Part shown: piece after piece, positions 40,620 through 53,059 of the stretch
Position numbering within the stretch: the first letter of the stretch is position 1
Layout: each line of letters opens with the position of its first letter
NCBI GenBank assembly: GCA_030620095.1
Contig: JAUTXW010000328.1
Coordinates: forward strand, 248,001-312,000
From: Kuschelorhynchus macadamiae
Lineage: Eukaryota > Arthropoda > Insecta > Coleoptera > Curculionidae
DNA length: 64,000 nucleotides
Direction of reading: 5' to 3'
Notes under the pieces: model-generated
Database searches by the model: none
Told to the model about the DNA's origin: nothing
Seen by the model: only the letters and a program-made list of their open reading frames with translations
Position numbers and translations under genes: made by a program

Positions 40620-41842
40620 ACGTTACTCTGGATATATTAAATGAAGATGAAAACATTCTGGTTCTTCCAGACAGAACGGACTAGGTGAAAAAGATAGTTC
40701 AACTTTTAGACAACAACATCTATAAGGTTATGCAGACAGACCCTACAAGTAGAATAGAAAGACGCATCAAAAAATCTGATTTACGCATCGAGTTTACCAC
40801 CAGCGCAGAAGAAAACACTAAAACCAAGCAGCTCCAAGATTCACAGGTTCTAGGGTCTTCCCAAAATACACAAGAACAATGTACTACTTCGACCGATCGT
40901 CAGTGCAATAGACTCGCCCACATACAAACTAGGTAAATATCTTTCAAACTTTCTTAATCCATTCACTAAAAAAACAGATTCTTTTATAAAAAACTCTGCA
41001 CATTTCGTGGAAAACTTAAGGAAATCCGTTTGGATCACGAAGATATTTTGGTCAGTTTCGATGTAGCATACACAAACGTTCCTGTCAACGACTCTATTTC
41101 TGTTATATCAGATATACTAGATCATAATAATCGTGATCAGAACCTAATAGACCAAATGGAAGCTTATCTTACATCTACTTATTCCATTTTTCAAGGAACT
41201 TTTTATGAACAAACTTCAGGGGCAGCTATGGGATCTCCTCTATCACCTGTGGTAGCGAATATCTTTATGGAAGCCTTTGAAGATATTGCTCTAACATCCG
41301 CTCCACTAAAACCAAAACACTGGTTCAGATATGTAGATGATACTTTTGTGGTATGTCCTCATGGACAGGATAATCTTCTCATATTTCTGGATCACCTCAA
41401 TCAACAATATAATAATATCAAGTTCATAATGGAAATTGAATCTAATGGGACAACTCCCTTTTTAGATGTATATTTTCAAAGAAAGGAAAATTGTACATTA
41501 GGACATTCTGTGTACAGAAAAACCGACGCATACAAATAGATATTTAAATGCAAATTCTCACCACCATCCAGCACAAAAGAAATCAATTATTAACTCACTA
41601 GTATTTAGAACTATTTCGATTTCTGATCAAGATTTTTGAACATAGGAAACATCGAAACTGACCGAAGCTCTGAGAGGGAATGGCTATTGCACTGAAGATA
41701 TTACGCGTTCAATTAAAAATTATAGTAATCCAACTCCGCGAAAGGAGGATGATAAGGAGCCACCATTAGGTAGTGTTGTTCTTCCTTACATTCATGGCTC
41801 TACAGACAAAACAGGACGATTACTTCGGCGGTTCAACATACG
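40620..41842 (+). pseudogene. Penelope-like element, reverse transcriptase part
   Basis: The frame 41030-41539 contains the RT core: DILVSFDVAYTNVPV, then TSGAAMGSPLSPVVAN, then RYVDDTFVV (the catalytic YVDD) and TPFLDVYF. Upstream pieces in other frames give the earlier RT blocks (PKIHKNN, RPIVSAIDSPTYKLGKYLSNF, SAHFVENL) and a KIVQLLDNN segment near 40690. Frameshifts separate them. The element is 5'-truncated near 40620. Its downstream part resumes at 44764 after a 2.9-kb transposon insertion. Family placement (Penelope-like with C-terminal GIY-YIG) rests on the RT type together with the endonuclease block downstream. Confidence 0.85.
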
Positions 41843-41844
41843 TA

Positions 41845-44761
41845 CAGGGTGGCCCACATAAGATGACCCACTACCTTATCTCATAATCTGTACGAGATAG
41901 GGAAAAAAGTTTTATACTAAAGTTTCTTGGGTTTATATAAATTTTTTAAATATTGTATTTTTATATATACAGGGTGTGTCATTTTGCGTTGACAGATGTC
42001 AACTTTGTTATTTTAAATGGAACACCCTGTATATTATTATGGATTTGAATAGCTCTCTTAGAGACGATTTCAACGATGTATATAAGATGGGTCTACGAGG
42101 CACCGTTTCGGAGATATTTACGATCATCTTCAATTTTTGACATACTTTCAACTTGTTGTATCTCTGGTATTTATCAACTTTTTTGTTTCATTTTTGTGCA
42201 GGAAAAAACATAATTTTATGCTTTATTGGACGTGTAGGTAAAAATATTGAAATTGAAAAAAAATGTTACAGTGTTGTCACGTTTGCGTACCATCAGTTTT
42301 CTCAAGATTTTTAAATGCAACCCCCTATATTTTATAACGGATTTAAATAGAGCATCGAAAGACGATTTCAACGATATATTATAACATAGGTTTACAAGTC
42401 ACGGTTTCCGAGTTTTGGGGATTTTCTTCAGGAATCAATTTTAATATTAAACAATTTTTACTAAACATAACATAAACTATTAAACATGACATAACAAGAA
42501 CAAAGACAAATAAATAAACATTACTTAAATTAAATTTTCTATATAACCACCTTCCTGTGCTATACATGTTGTATAAATAATGCCTAATTTTTTTATTGCA
42601 CTACGAACGGCTCCACTCTCATTGATCAAATGGATCTCTTCCATTATTCTCCCCCTTAAATCGTCTACGTTATTAACTTTATTCTTATACACTTTGTCTT
42701 TAATATTTCCCCATAAAAAAAAATCTAGTGGAGTTAAATCGGGACTCCGAGCTGGCCAGGGTATTGACCCAAATCTGCCAATCCACATTGGAAATCTTTC
42801 ATTTAACCATTCAATTACAGGTCTTACGGTATGGTACGGCGCACTGTCTTGTTGAAATACAAGACCATCTTTAATTTCATCCGGTAATTCATTAATAAGA
42901 GGTTGTATTTCATTTTGCAACAAACTGTGGTATCTCTGTCCGTTAAGAGTCCTATCATAAAAAACCGGCCCAATCACTCGGTCCTTTATTATTCCGCACC
43001 AAACATATACACTTTGATGTCCCTGCTTTCTGATGGCTTTGATTTTATGTTGATTTTGCCTTGACCAGTAGTGGCAGTTCTTTCGGTCAAATATTCCCGC
43101 GGTGTTGAAAATTGCTTCATCAGTGAAGAGAATTTTGTCAAAAACCGGTTGATCAAAGTGGCGGTCCATCATATCCATGCAAAAAGTAGCTCTGTTGTCA
43201 AAATAAGCTATGGGTAGCTCTTGTACCGAAGTGAATTTGAAAGGATGGTAATCGTTGATATTAAGTGTTCTCTGAATACTTGCTCGGCTAATATGCGGTA
43301 TGTCCCGTGCGGCATCCCTTTGGGAATTTTCATTGCTTTCCTCAAAAGAACATCAAGTTGATTTTCTTCTGTAAGAACTGTCCTAGGCCGGTTTATTTTA
43401 TTGTTTATCAGTTTCCAGATCTCGTGTAATTCTTACGAAGATTTTCTTACTTGGAATTCTGCTATTTGGATACAGTCTTCTATACTCCCTTAACGCTAGT
43501 GCAGGACTCTTATTGTTTCTAATGAAGCACTCATATAAATTTAAACGTTGTTGAATAGTGTAGTTCGACATAATTATTTCTTAAATTTACTAATTTAATC
43601 AAGAAATGCAACCAAGCTGTCAAATTTCATGCAAATAATATTTCGTTTGTTTCCATGGTTTTGAAGCACAGCCTACTTAAAATTGTTGCTAGGGTTGTGG
43701 AAAGGTTGGTAAATAATTGTGAGAGAAAAAACACGAAGCCAATACTTAGCTTGATGATTACTCGACTGACTTTCAGACGCTCTATATAAAAACGAAACAA
43801 CAAAAATGATTAGTAAGCAAAGACATTTTGCGGCACCATTATCGACACAGTCGCCTTGGCCGTCTGTTTCGGTAATCGCTAATAATAACATTGATAAGGC
43901 TTATTTAGTATATGGGAAGGAAACATAAAGAACTATTTTTAAATAGATTCACACTATTTTAACAAAAATACACATTATGTATTTAACTGATTTTTAGAGA
44001 GTTTTACGTTTGATCTGGAAAACGGCGTGGTAATAATTATTCAAAGCAATTAGAAAATCTAATTTAGATATTCTTTAGCATATAATATTAATTTTGTTGT
44101 CTTCGTTCATGTCATGTCACGTTTAATAGTTTATATTATGTTTTAGTAAAAATTGTTTAATATTAAAATTGATTCCTGAAGAAAATCCCCAAAACTCGGG
44201 AACCGTGACTTGTAAACCTATGTTATAATATATCGTTGAAATCGTCTTTCGATGCTCTATTTAAATCCATAAAATATAGGGGGTTGCATTTAAAAATCTT
44301 GAGAAAACTGATGGTACGCAAAACGTGACAACACTGTAACATTTTTTTTCAATTTCAATATTTTTACTTACACGTCCAATAAAGCATAAAATTATGTTTT
44401 TTCCTGCACAAAAATGAAACAAAAAAGTTGATAAATATCAGAGATACAACAAGTTGAAAGTATGTCAAAAATTGAAGATGATCGTAAATATCTCCGAAAC
44501 GGTGCCTCGTAGACCCATCTTATAATACATCGTTGAAATCGTCTCTAAGAGAGCTATTAAAATCCATAATAATATACAGGGTGTTCCATTTAAAATAACA
44601 AAGTTGACATCTGGCAACGCAAAATGACACACCCTATATATATAAAAATATAATATTTAAAAAATCTAGATAAACCTAAGAAACTTTTGTATAAAACTTT
44701 TTGCCCTATCTCGTACAGATTCTGAGATAAGGTAGTGGGTCATCTTATGTGGGCCACCCTG
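41845..44761 (-). mobile_element. Mariner-like element with ~660-bp TIRs, TA-flanked, 2,917 bp
   Basis: Termini are CAGGGTGGCCCACATAAG at 41845 and its complement ending at 44761, flanked by TA (41843-41844 and 44762-44763). Inverted repeats run inward to ~42506 and from ~44100, interrupted by only a few mismatches. The flanking Penelope-like coding text is continuous across the insertion with one TA removed, giving a clean insertion junction. Confidence 0.9.
42525..43571 (-). pseudogene. Tc1/mariner-like transposase, N-terminus disrupted
   Basis: ATG at 43571 (MSNYTIQQRLNLYECF) starts a helix-turn-helix region that is interrupted by stops and frame changes until ~43190. From 43178 an intact 217-codon frame carries all three catalytic aspartates: ILFTDEAIF, FQQDSAPYHT and WPARSPDLTPLDFFLWG. 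The IIKDRVIGPVFYD block is continuous (no intron). The stop at 42525 lies about 20 bp inside the TIR's inner edge. Catalytic core looks functional but the DNA-binding half is broken. Confidence 0.82.
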
Positions 44762-45164
44762 TACAATCTTCAATACGCATAAGAAGATTGGACAATGCTT
44801 GCGACCGCTGAAAGATATTGCACCTTCTTAAACAGTAAAATTTCTTGCTCCTGTGGAGAAGTGTATGTGGGCGAAACAGGACGCTCAATATCAACTAGAC
44901 TTAAGGAACATGAACGATGTATTAAAAAGAAACAAATTGTTCAATCTGCTGTAGCTGAGCACTAGCATACCACTGGCCATATTATAAATGTAAAGGAAAC
45001 CAAGGTTCTAGCATCGGTTCCAGGATTTTATAAACGAAAAATTAGGGAATCTAATGAAATTTTTAAACATACAAAAAATTTCAATAGAGATACGGGTTAC
45101 GGTCTACATCACACGTGGAAACCGACTTTAACACAGGGTCACGGTTCGGTGAGCACAAGTCGGG

Positions 45165-45172
45165 TATAAAAG
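45165..45172 (+). promoter_or_regulatory. TATA box in the Penelope-like element tail
   Basis: TATAAAAG, followed ~25 bp later by TCATTCAGTTTTCAG, an initiator-like string. Penelope-like elements carry promoter sequence in their terminal region. Confidence 0.4.
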
Positions 45173-45225
45173 CCCGCCTGAATCTATCCGAGCTCATTCA
45201 GTTTTCAGATCTCGTGGAGTAAAGA

Positions 45226-45262
45226 TTCCTGAAGATGCCTTGTACATTCGAAGGCAAAACGT
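45226..45262 (+). repeat. Stem-loop motif in Penelope-like tail (hammerhead-like)
   Basis: CCTGAAGA, then T, then stem GCCTT/AAGGC with a GTACATTCG loop, then AAAACGTC. Parallel motifs occur at 49918-49951 and 50150-50183. Confidence 0.4.
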
Positions 45263-45470
45263 CGGATAGTAATTCCAATTTGACACGGTTTAATCCCAAG
45301 AACCATGATTTCTTAATTGACCAAAGCCGTGAAAGCTTCCGTTCTATAAAATATAAAAAAGTAAGATCCCTGGGTAATCGAAGGCGAAACGTCGATGTTT
45401 CCAATTCTAAAAAGTCTAGTTTCCAAGAACTATAACTTCTTAATTGATTTCTGGATTGATGATTTTATAA

Positions 45471-46920
45471 ATATTTTGAAATATAGAATCACACTTTGAA
45501 ATTTTGTATCATTTCCGGACACCTTGTATAATTATCTGTCTTCAGCGAATACGTTTGAAATATCAAAAAATGTAATATATTTTTTTAACAGCGTAAGCAA
45601 CTAAGTATACCTTTCAAGTAGAAACAGGACAATATCCTATCTACAAATAAATCATCTGCCTCCTGACCATAATTCATTAAATAAATGAAAAACAGCTAAA
45701 GAAAATCGTTCGAACTTGAGGATTTAGTGGGATGATTGATCGACAGTAATACACTAAATAGAAATAAATGTGTTTAAAACGTTGCCGAAACGATGATAAA
45801 TGAAAAGATCGGCCGTTATATGTACGGCAGTGGCACTTACAGCTTTTTATTTTCGAATTTTTGTTCAATTGTATTATAATATTTATTCGATTTGATATAA
45901 TCGGATCAGCGTGTTACAAATGCAAGCACAGAAGATCCAAACTCTACAAAAACAAAAGCGAGTCTCTTACTACTGTACGTCAACTGAAAGTTTCAAGTTT
46001 GTGGAATGAACTTGAGAAGGAAAAGAAACATCCAACCAACTTGCATAGAGAGGACAATATTAAAATACTTTTAAAATAGATCTGTTTAAGTAGTAGAGAA
46101 AACAGACGCGGGTTGGGTTACCATGCTTATGGATGTAGGTATGGGCGACCAGAAAATCCAAGACGCTATCAGTTACAATTAACTGAATTGCTGAATATAA
46201 TATATGCCACATCACAGCAAGTTTGTTCGTCGATATGAACTATTTTTAGATATTGAAGGGCAATAATATGGTGCTTAGACCAACAATAAGCTTCAGGAAC
46301 TGGCCAATGAGCAAACTCTCTCAATATGTATTAAGACAGGGTAAGTTTATTAAGGACTTAAACCATTTTATAAAAAATTAACCAAACTTTTGTATTATAA
46401 TAGAATGATCGATTTGTAATCTATGATCATTAGGATAAAACTAAAGGAAGTTAGGAATGTGCTGGCCTTCCTAGTATTCACTTCGAAGTGGAAGATAATT
46501 CCTTAATAAATTTTTTTGAATGAATCAGTTAGCTGAACGTTTCAAATAATTGACTCACTTTGTCAAGTTCCGAATCTCGTTCATCTGGCTACTTGGGAGT
46601 TTGGGGTGATACAGCCCACAAATTCGATAGCAGCGATTTGTGATCGAATTAAATCAAGTTCGCATCACTTAGGTAAAGTAACTAGACGTGATACAAAAGA
46701 TAGTATCTGTTTATTTCAGTAAATATTGCCTGGGCCAGTGAAAACTAAAAATACCAGATTTGTTTATTTATCGTCACAGTTCACCTTTAAATTTTTAGAT
46801 GTAATTAAGGGTTAGAATGGTATCCAAATTCAAATTCAAAATGCTTTTATTGGAGATAAATACAAAGTTAAATACATATTTAGAATGGTGGCGAGATCCA
46901 GCATAGCTACTCTTGTAAAG
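45471..46920. other. AT-rich interval without recognisable genes
   Basis: A few short open frames without motifs. Nothing else seen. Confidence 0.5.
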
Positions 46921-47190
46921 ACAAATGTCTTACCACTGCGCATGCCTTTGTTCAAGACTATTGCAACTTGCAAGAAAGAATTGCAGCACGTAAAACGGCC
47001 TTAAGTGGCAGCCTCTAGGCGACTGTTAAGAGCGTTTTACATGCTGCAATTCTTTCTTGCAAGTTTCAATAGTCTTGAAGAAATGCATGCGCAGTGGTAA
47101 GACATTTGTACCTTTTGTCAAACTGCGCATGCCTTTGTTCAAGACTATTGCTTATTGCAAAGAAGAATTGCAGCATGTAAAACGGCCTTT
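46921..47190. repeat. Three-armed foldback repeat (+, -, + copies of a ~75-85 bp unit)
   Basis: Arm 1 ~46921-47003 (+), arm 2 ~47026-47110 (reverse complement) and arm 3 ~47121-47190 (+, partial) share ACTGCGCATGC, CAAGACTATTG and AATTGCAGCA(C/T)GTAAAACG blocks. Arms 1 and 2 form a MITE-like foldback; arm 3 is an extra partial copy next to the non-LTR RT fragment. Confidence 0.8.
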
Positions 47191-47800
47191 ATATGAAAAT
47201 GAGTGGTAAAGCTGCAAGTCAGCATATTGATGAGATTTACTATAAGAGAGAAACTTGGAAAAATTTGCTGTATATATAGAGAATAATAAAGGCCCCAAAA
47301 CACTCCCCTGTGGTACTCATTTTTTGACTGATAAAAAGGGCGATACGTTCTTGCCCAATGTAACACTTCTGTCTATCGCTCAAATAACTGCGCATATATT
47401 TAACGGCCGTGTCACCTAGACTAAAGTACCTTAACTTTTTGATAAGAGTAGCAAGACATAAGGTGTCAAATGCTGAATTCTAACAGGATTAAGCAGGAGT
47501 TTTTCCCACAATCCTGGGCCCTCAGCAAGTCATCCGACACCTTTAGATGGGCTGTTGTAGTGCTGTGAATCCAGTCTGAGTATCTGGTAAAATTTTCTTA
47601 ATAAGAAGAAAATTATTTAATTGCTCAGCAACTATTTTTTCTAGTATCTTCGACATGGTACAAAGAATGCTAATGGGACAATAGTCGGAAATTAAGGCTG
47701 GCTTAGTAATTTTTGGAACGGGAACTACATTAGCTTTTTTCCAAAGAGTGGGACATATCCCAGTATTTAAGCATCTGTTGTATCCCATTTTAAAAGTAAT
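47191..47800 (-). pseudogene. Non-LTR retrotransposon reverse transcriptase fragment
   Basis: Minus strand. The frame 47788-47543 carries the fingers region of a jockey/RTE-like RT (WKKANVVPVPKI, DYCPISIL, MSKILEKIVAEQL, ILPDTQTGF). A disrupted continuation to ~47200 carries the palm (VPQGSVLGPLLF-like in one frame, with a YADLQLYHSF version of the YADD box). Frameshifts and the altered YADD show it is dead; both ends are missing. Different family from the jockey-like element at 53-56 kb by sequence. Confidence 0.75.
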
Positions 47801-48735
47801 TTTATTCGAGAAAAGTAACCTCTAAATCTAAAAAGTAAGGTTTTCCTCTCTTTTACACTAGAGGTAAACGGTTACTTAATGGATACAAATAATAGGAATA
47901 TATTATTATCCAAAATTCAACGGTTAAAAATTTCAATTACCAATCAAAAGTAATTCCCAGACTTGAAATTCATATTGTTTGTTCGACCAATTCAACCCAT
48001 CAGCTCAACCTTTGGCATCTACCTACAGTCTGGCTGCACAAAACTAACAAAACAATCGTTCATTTAAACGAATCCCTTGAGTGAGTCGACTCATATAAAT
48101 TGAATCATCAAAGTGATTCAGAATTACAATATCTACACCACAATCTGCCGGAGACTATAGCTTACTTCGGTGGTAGCCAATGTACAGTGTGTCTGTTTAT
48201 ATTTTGCGCTTCCCCTACAGCTTTTTGTTTTAGAGGTATAAAAATACTTTAATCGTAAAAGTTGTAGGCTTTTCTCTGAATAGCCTGGATTTTTTTATCA
48301 GGTTAAATAAAACATCGAAATCTGCCAAAAAATACGAGTTTTGTTTTTGTTAATAGGAAATGTTTTTATTGGAATTCTTATATCTTCCGATTTCAACAAT
48401 ATATAACTGTATATTTACTCTAACTAGGTTAGAAATCTTGGATGGCATTAATAAAATAAACGAATAACGGTGAATATATCTATGCACGTCTATAAAGAAT
48501 TAAAATTATTTACAAATTTCTAAAAATTATAATGATTAGTAGAATTGAAATTCTTAGCCCTAAAACCTTCGAAAACTATTTAAATATATTTAAGATTATC
48601 CTTTCTATTCAATCTCAGCCGCTCCTCCACCTCACGCCTCAGTTACTGACCCAAGACTGTGTTGTGTATAAAGGTATTTAATATTAGCACCATTCATCAA
48701 GAATTTTAAATACCTAGTGGTATAGCCTATATATA

Positions 48736-48800
<65 letters not shown>

Positions 48801-49861
48801 GGAGAGGTAGTCGCAACTGACTAGTTAAGAAGAAAAATGAAAAGCCTAGATTAGTGTGGATGCAGTTTATGTATATAAAAGGCCAAATAAAGGTGTGGAA
48901 CCCTTTATAGTTTTGTCAAGCTTTCGGGATCAATTTATCCCTTCCTCAGGATTTTTCTACAAATAACTTAAAAAACGAAACAAGTTAGAAACTAACTAGT
49001 AAGTATGATACGTTTAAACTCACCAATGTGGGTTTGCTATTGAAACAAAAACATACTCTGAAGACGATACACATTTAGTTGCACCAAATCATCATTATCC
49101 TATTTAAAAATATTAAAAGTTGAAAGGTTAATAGCGAAATATGAATTTAAAAACTTTAAAAAACATGTCCATCATGGGACTTCATTTTGTTAACTGAAAC
49201 ACGTTTTTAGAGGAATTTTAAGCGCGAAAGTAGACGGGATATAAGTGAGAGAGATGCAATATTATTTTTAACAAGAAGAAAGAAATAGAGAGTATACTAA
49301 ATTAGCGTTGGAAGGCACAACACAGAAGGATGACGGGTTGTCTATCTTACAGTAGTGTGTATACCATGCTCAACTAAATTCGATCTAATTTGCGAAAATG
49401 TGTACATAGTAATATGATTATTTTACAATGAGACCTTTCACACTTATCCTCTTAATTAATTACCATTGTAAAATAATATATTATATTATATTATATATAG
49501 GAATGGCAAGGGAATAATTGTTGTAATTTTGTTGTTTGTACTCAAAAACGTAATACAAGACTGTACCAAAAAGTTGTGATTGTTCGAAGGAGTAGAAAGA
49601 CATGTAGGTGGCGCCCCCTACAAGAGAGCAATACTAATATTAGATTCGAATTTGCAATACCAAAAAACCCCCGTATATAAATTTTCACTCCATTATTTAC
49701 ATTATCATAGATTTTATTTAAAAAATAGGAAAATTAAATAAAAACTTTAACACCCTGTATCTCGAGAACTAAGGCCTTGCGGACCCTTATTTATATAGAC
49801 TTTTATGTTAATTTTTTGGTCCTGAATACGTAACTGAAGTATTGACATTTCCTCATGAATC

Positions 49862-49892
<31 letters not shown>

Positions 49893-50229
49893 GCATAAAA
49901 ATCAGCAATATTTATGTTTCCTGATGATGCAACAATAAAATTGCGAAACGTCGAAACTAAAAAAAAAGACTTTTGTGTTTTTTTTACTGGATACAAACCC
50001 CAAACAATACACCACTCTAACATAACAACAAGAGGATCGTTAATGAAAACAATTTAGAAACTTAATATCTGGGAAATATCTGCGGACCAAAAGAGCAGCA
50101 AAATACTGATAATATGGGTTTCATGCAGGATATAGAATCTATATATGTGTCCTGAGGATGCAACAATAAAGTTGCGAAACGTCAACAATTTAAAAAATAC
50201 TTTTGTTTTTTTACTGGATCCTAAAATCC
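47801..50229. other. Non-coding interval with (TA)n tracts and Penelope-like tail pieces
   Basis: (TA)n at ~48733-48797 and ~49866-49893. Tail-like stem-loop motifs: minus strand ~48925-48962 (CTGAGGA, stem GGGAT/ATCCC, GAAAGC), plus strand 49918-49951 and 50150-50183. CACCCTGTATCTCGAGAACTAAGG near 49750 looks like a degraded DNA-transposon end. No gene recognised. Confidence 0.5.
49918..50225 (+). repeat. Duplicated Penelope-like tail motif
   Basis: 49918-49990 and 50150-50222 share CCTGA(T/G)GATGCAACAATAAA, TTGCGAAACGTC and TACTTTTGT.TTTTTTACTGGAT. Each has CTGA-N-GA, T, stem GCAA/TTGC, GAAACGTC. Confidence 0.65.
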
Positions 50230-50990
50230 TAATATTACCAGGTCATCCCCACATGACCCTTAATTTTTATCAAAATTTCAAGTCAATCGGGTAAGTAGTT
50301 TTTAAGCTATGCCGCGAACTGAGAGACAGACAGACAGGCCGACAGACGGAATTTATAAAACAAGTTTTTTGGAATCTAAGGAAGCCAAAACCTGAATATA
50401 TGTAAAACCTGAGAGGATGATTTTTTTACGATTACAAACATTTTATTTGGCCGCCATTTTGTTCCGCTATCTTGAATTAGCAACACAGTTTTACCAGCTG
50501 ATCGCTATATCACAATTAGTTATGGCACACAATTTGAAATCAATCCACTAAATATTTTATTAAGCCCCTATTTTCTTCCGCTAATTTAGATTCGAACCAA
50601 AGTGTTACCAGTTGATTCCAACATAATACTAGATGTTTGTGCAAAATTTGAAATAAATTGGATGAGCAGTTTTTTAATGATAATTTTTTTAACATTTCAC
50701 TAGGCCGCCATTATGTTTTACCATATTGGATTTTTACCAAAATGTTACCAGGTCATCCCCATGCCACCCTTAATTTATGACCAAAATTTGAAGTCAATCG
50801 GGTAAGTAGTTTTTTAGCTATGACGCGAACAGACAGACAGGCCGGCGCAATTGAGAAAATTTGTTTTTCGGCATCTAAGGACTCTAAAACGTGAACACCT
50901 CAACAAAACTCGGAGGGTGATTTTTTCACGATTAAAATACTGCCCTTTTGCGACGGAAGTAAAAATTATAATAAAACCGACTGATTCATT
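50230..50990. repeat. Modular dispersed repeat; contains the empty-site paralog of the Polinton target
   Basis: Successive diverged modules with CCGCCATTTTGTTCCGC, GTTACCAG.TGAT, AAATTTGAA.TCAAT.GG and AAGTAGTTTTT blocks, plus (ACAG)n runs. At 50640-50720 it aligns with both Polinton flanks: TTTCACTAGGCCGCC here equals left flank TTTCATTAG joined to right flank GCCGC, without the 18.3-kb insert. Confidence 0.8.
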
Positions 50991-51950
50991 ATTTTAGACT
51001 AAATATTTTTTAATGATTATTTTCCATCAATGAATTTTTGAATGCTACAAATTAGATTTTTATTTCCTAATGAGTATTAGGTATTAATTTTTAATACGTT
51101 GCTAATTTTTCCACACTTTGTAAACTCCATTGGCCTTACACTACCCCCGTCACTGTTTTAAATCGTTGTTTATACTACGTAAGATTGATGTTAAATTGAA
51201 ATTAGTTTGCAGCCGCCACTGTCAGACATCGATTGATAAATGATACCCATCGAAGCACCCGTATTCAATGGCTCCTGAAATCGAAAAAAGGGCCTCAAAA
51301 TAAAAATGTTAACGCATTCGTGGAAGAAAAATGGACGTCGCCTCCGACACTTCTCTGTTTCTGAATATGTGATAAATTTGCAATAATAGATTAAAAGGAT
51401 TGGCGGTGATGCAGTGGCGGCGGTATATGTCCTTTTGGAAAAATAAATGTAGGGTGAATGTGAGAAATGCACTTTTGGGGTAATTACACCTTTCGAACTG
51501 AAAAAAAAAGATATCTAAAGCTTCATAAATTGGCCCTCAATTACTTCCTGTGTCAAAAAATGTTTTAATGTAAACGTCAAAATAGCCTTATTTGTTTGTT
51601 TGAGAGCCCCGTTTCAAGATAAAAATTTTTGTGTTAAATAATAAATATTTATGGTAAGTGTTTTGATGTGCAATAATTTATTTTAGTTCTTTAAATGCGC
51701 AATGTAGATGGTATTTCTTGCTATAATATTTGACGTTTGTTCGTTTAGCATCATACCAATGGTGGTGATGATCGTGGTGCATTTACCTTATTTAAAAGTG
51801 GTATAGATCTTTTAAATGCACCAGCCAGGGTAAGGGTAAATGCACCAGCTATGTTGCGTTTATCCGCAACCCTTCAGCACATCGTTTCAGAACAAGATAT
51901 GGGTCGTATATACTTCAGAAAAGGGAGTCGGCGACCATATACTCCATAGC
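50991..51950. other. Interval without recognisable genes
   Basis: Mixed composition, slightly less AT-rich. Open frames are short and without motifs. Confidence 0.5.
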
Positions 51951-53030
51951 TGCTGCAGGAAGCCTTATAGTTGATAAGGAGCAACCAATTGACCACCAAG
52001 GCATGTGCATGTCGCTACAATATTTCCATGAAAACGTCAAGAGATCACCTGAAGGGTCGTGGGGGAGTTTTGGGATCTTCGGAAGGAGTCTGTTGATGAG
52101 GTACAGCATTAGATCCTATTGTAGAAAATCAATTGTCTCAATGCATACGTACAATGTCGAAGACTGGATTTGGTTTAACCAAAGCTGAAGTATTACATCT
52201 TGTAGAGGCACACATAATAAGCAGTAAATTAATTACATGTTTTAAAAACAATCAACAGGTTAGGACTGGTGGCTTTTCTTTAAAGTAAGGCACAATTTGG
52301 CGATTAAAAAGCCAGTAGCTTTAGAGGAACCTTCAGAGACCATTTTGTTATTAACGAAATCTATGATGGACTTGAAACCGCAATAAGAGATCTAGATCTT
52401 CCTGACAAACCCAACTAAATTTATAATTGCTATAAAACAAAAGTTTTGCCAGCAGTTGGAAAGCCCTGCCATCGTTATACAGCTGCAAGTGGTAGGGAAA
52501 ACACTTCTGGTAACAGCAAGTGAAATCCCGCGGCCTCATATTATTTACAAAGGTAAAAACTTGCGGAATAAGTGGGTGCCTAAAACTAATGCTTATGAAA
52601 TATTGTATGTACTTCGACTTCAAAAGGATGGATGACGTAGATGTGTTCTATAAGTGGCTCAATGAATAAACAAAATTAGACCTGTTATGCCTATTTTTTA
52701 TGGTGATGCAAGTCACATTACCCTACAATTAATGAGTCTTGATTTGACAAGTCAAGTCACAGATTTGTTCTTACCCAAAAATATTTATCCTTCTTATGCA
52801 TACAAGAAGCAATCAAATGTCACCAGAAGCTCCAAAATCATCACAAGTGACAATTATATCCATTCATAAAAGCGTATCAATGATGACGATGAGCTTTTTG
52901 GGAAACTAATAAATATACACATAGACATAGTTCAAAAACTGATGAAAAAACACTAATCCGATCTGTCCCAGCAATCTACGGCACCCTTAATCATATAACA
53001 ATGTGAAAAGATGTAGCCCAGTCAACAAAA
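51951..53030 (+). pseudogene. Pogo/Tigger-like (DDE_1, CENP-B type) transposase relic
   Basis: Degenerate plus-strand text in three frames follows the order of a pogo-like transposase. A helix-turn-helix trace lies near 52005-52100. Next is the CENP-B-like segment TGFGLTKAEVLHLVEAHI at ~52150-52210. A DDE-domain block ends in AVGKPCHRYTAASGRENTS (~52450-52505). A DVDVFYKWLNE tail lies at ~52637-52670, and a GDASHITLQLMSL block at 52700-52745 where the second catalytic Asp motif of the family would be. Multiple stops and frame changes. No TIRs identified. Confidence 0.65.
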
Positions 53031-53059
53031 CATCCTCATCTCACTTTATACTTTAATAC

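Larger units (their letters stand above)
44764..45470 (+). pseudogene. Penelope-like element, GIY-YIG endonuclease part and 3' tail
   Basis: Continuation of the RT relic at 40620-41842 past the mariner-like insertion. In one frame from ~44845: SCSCGEVYVGETGRSISTRL (the GIY-YIG-type block), then KEHERC, an in-frame stop, then a HTTGH..NVKETKVL region, KRKIRESNEIFKH and GYGLHHTWKPTL, the usual end of the endonuclease. The tail (45165-45470) has a TATAAAAG box, a stem-loop motif at 45226-45262 and a partial second copy of the GAAGGCGAAACGTCG block at 45375. Stops and frame changes make it inactive. Confidence 0.8.

Noticed and set aside
45226..45262. Canonical hammerhead ribozyme
   Set aside because: The bases match the core only partly: an extra base precedes the stem, and the GAAA is AAAA in this copy. 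Kept only as a hammerhead-like stem-loop.
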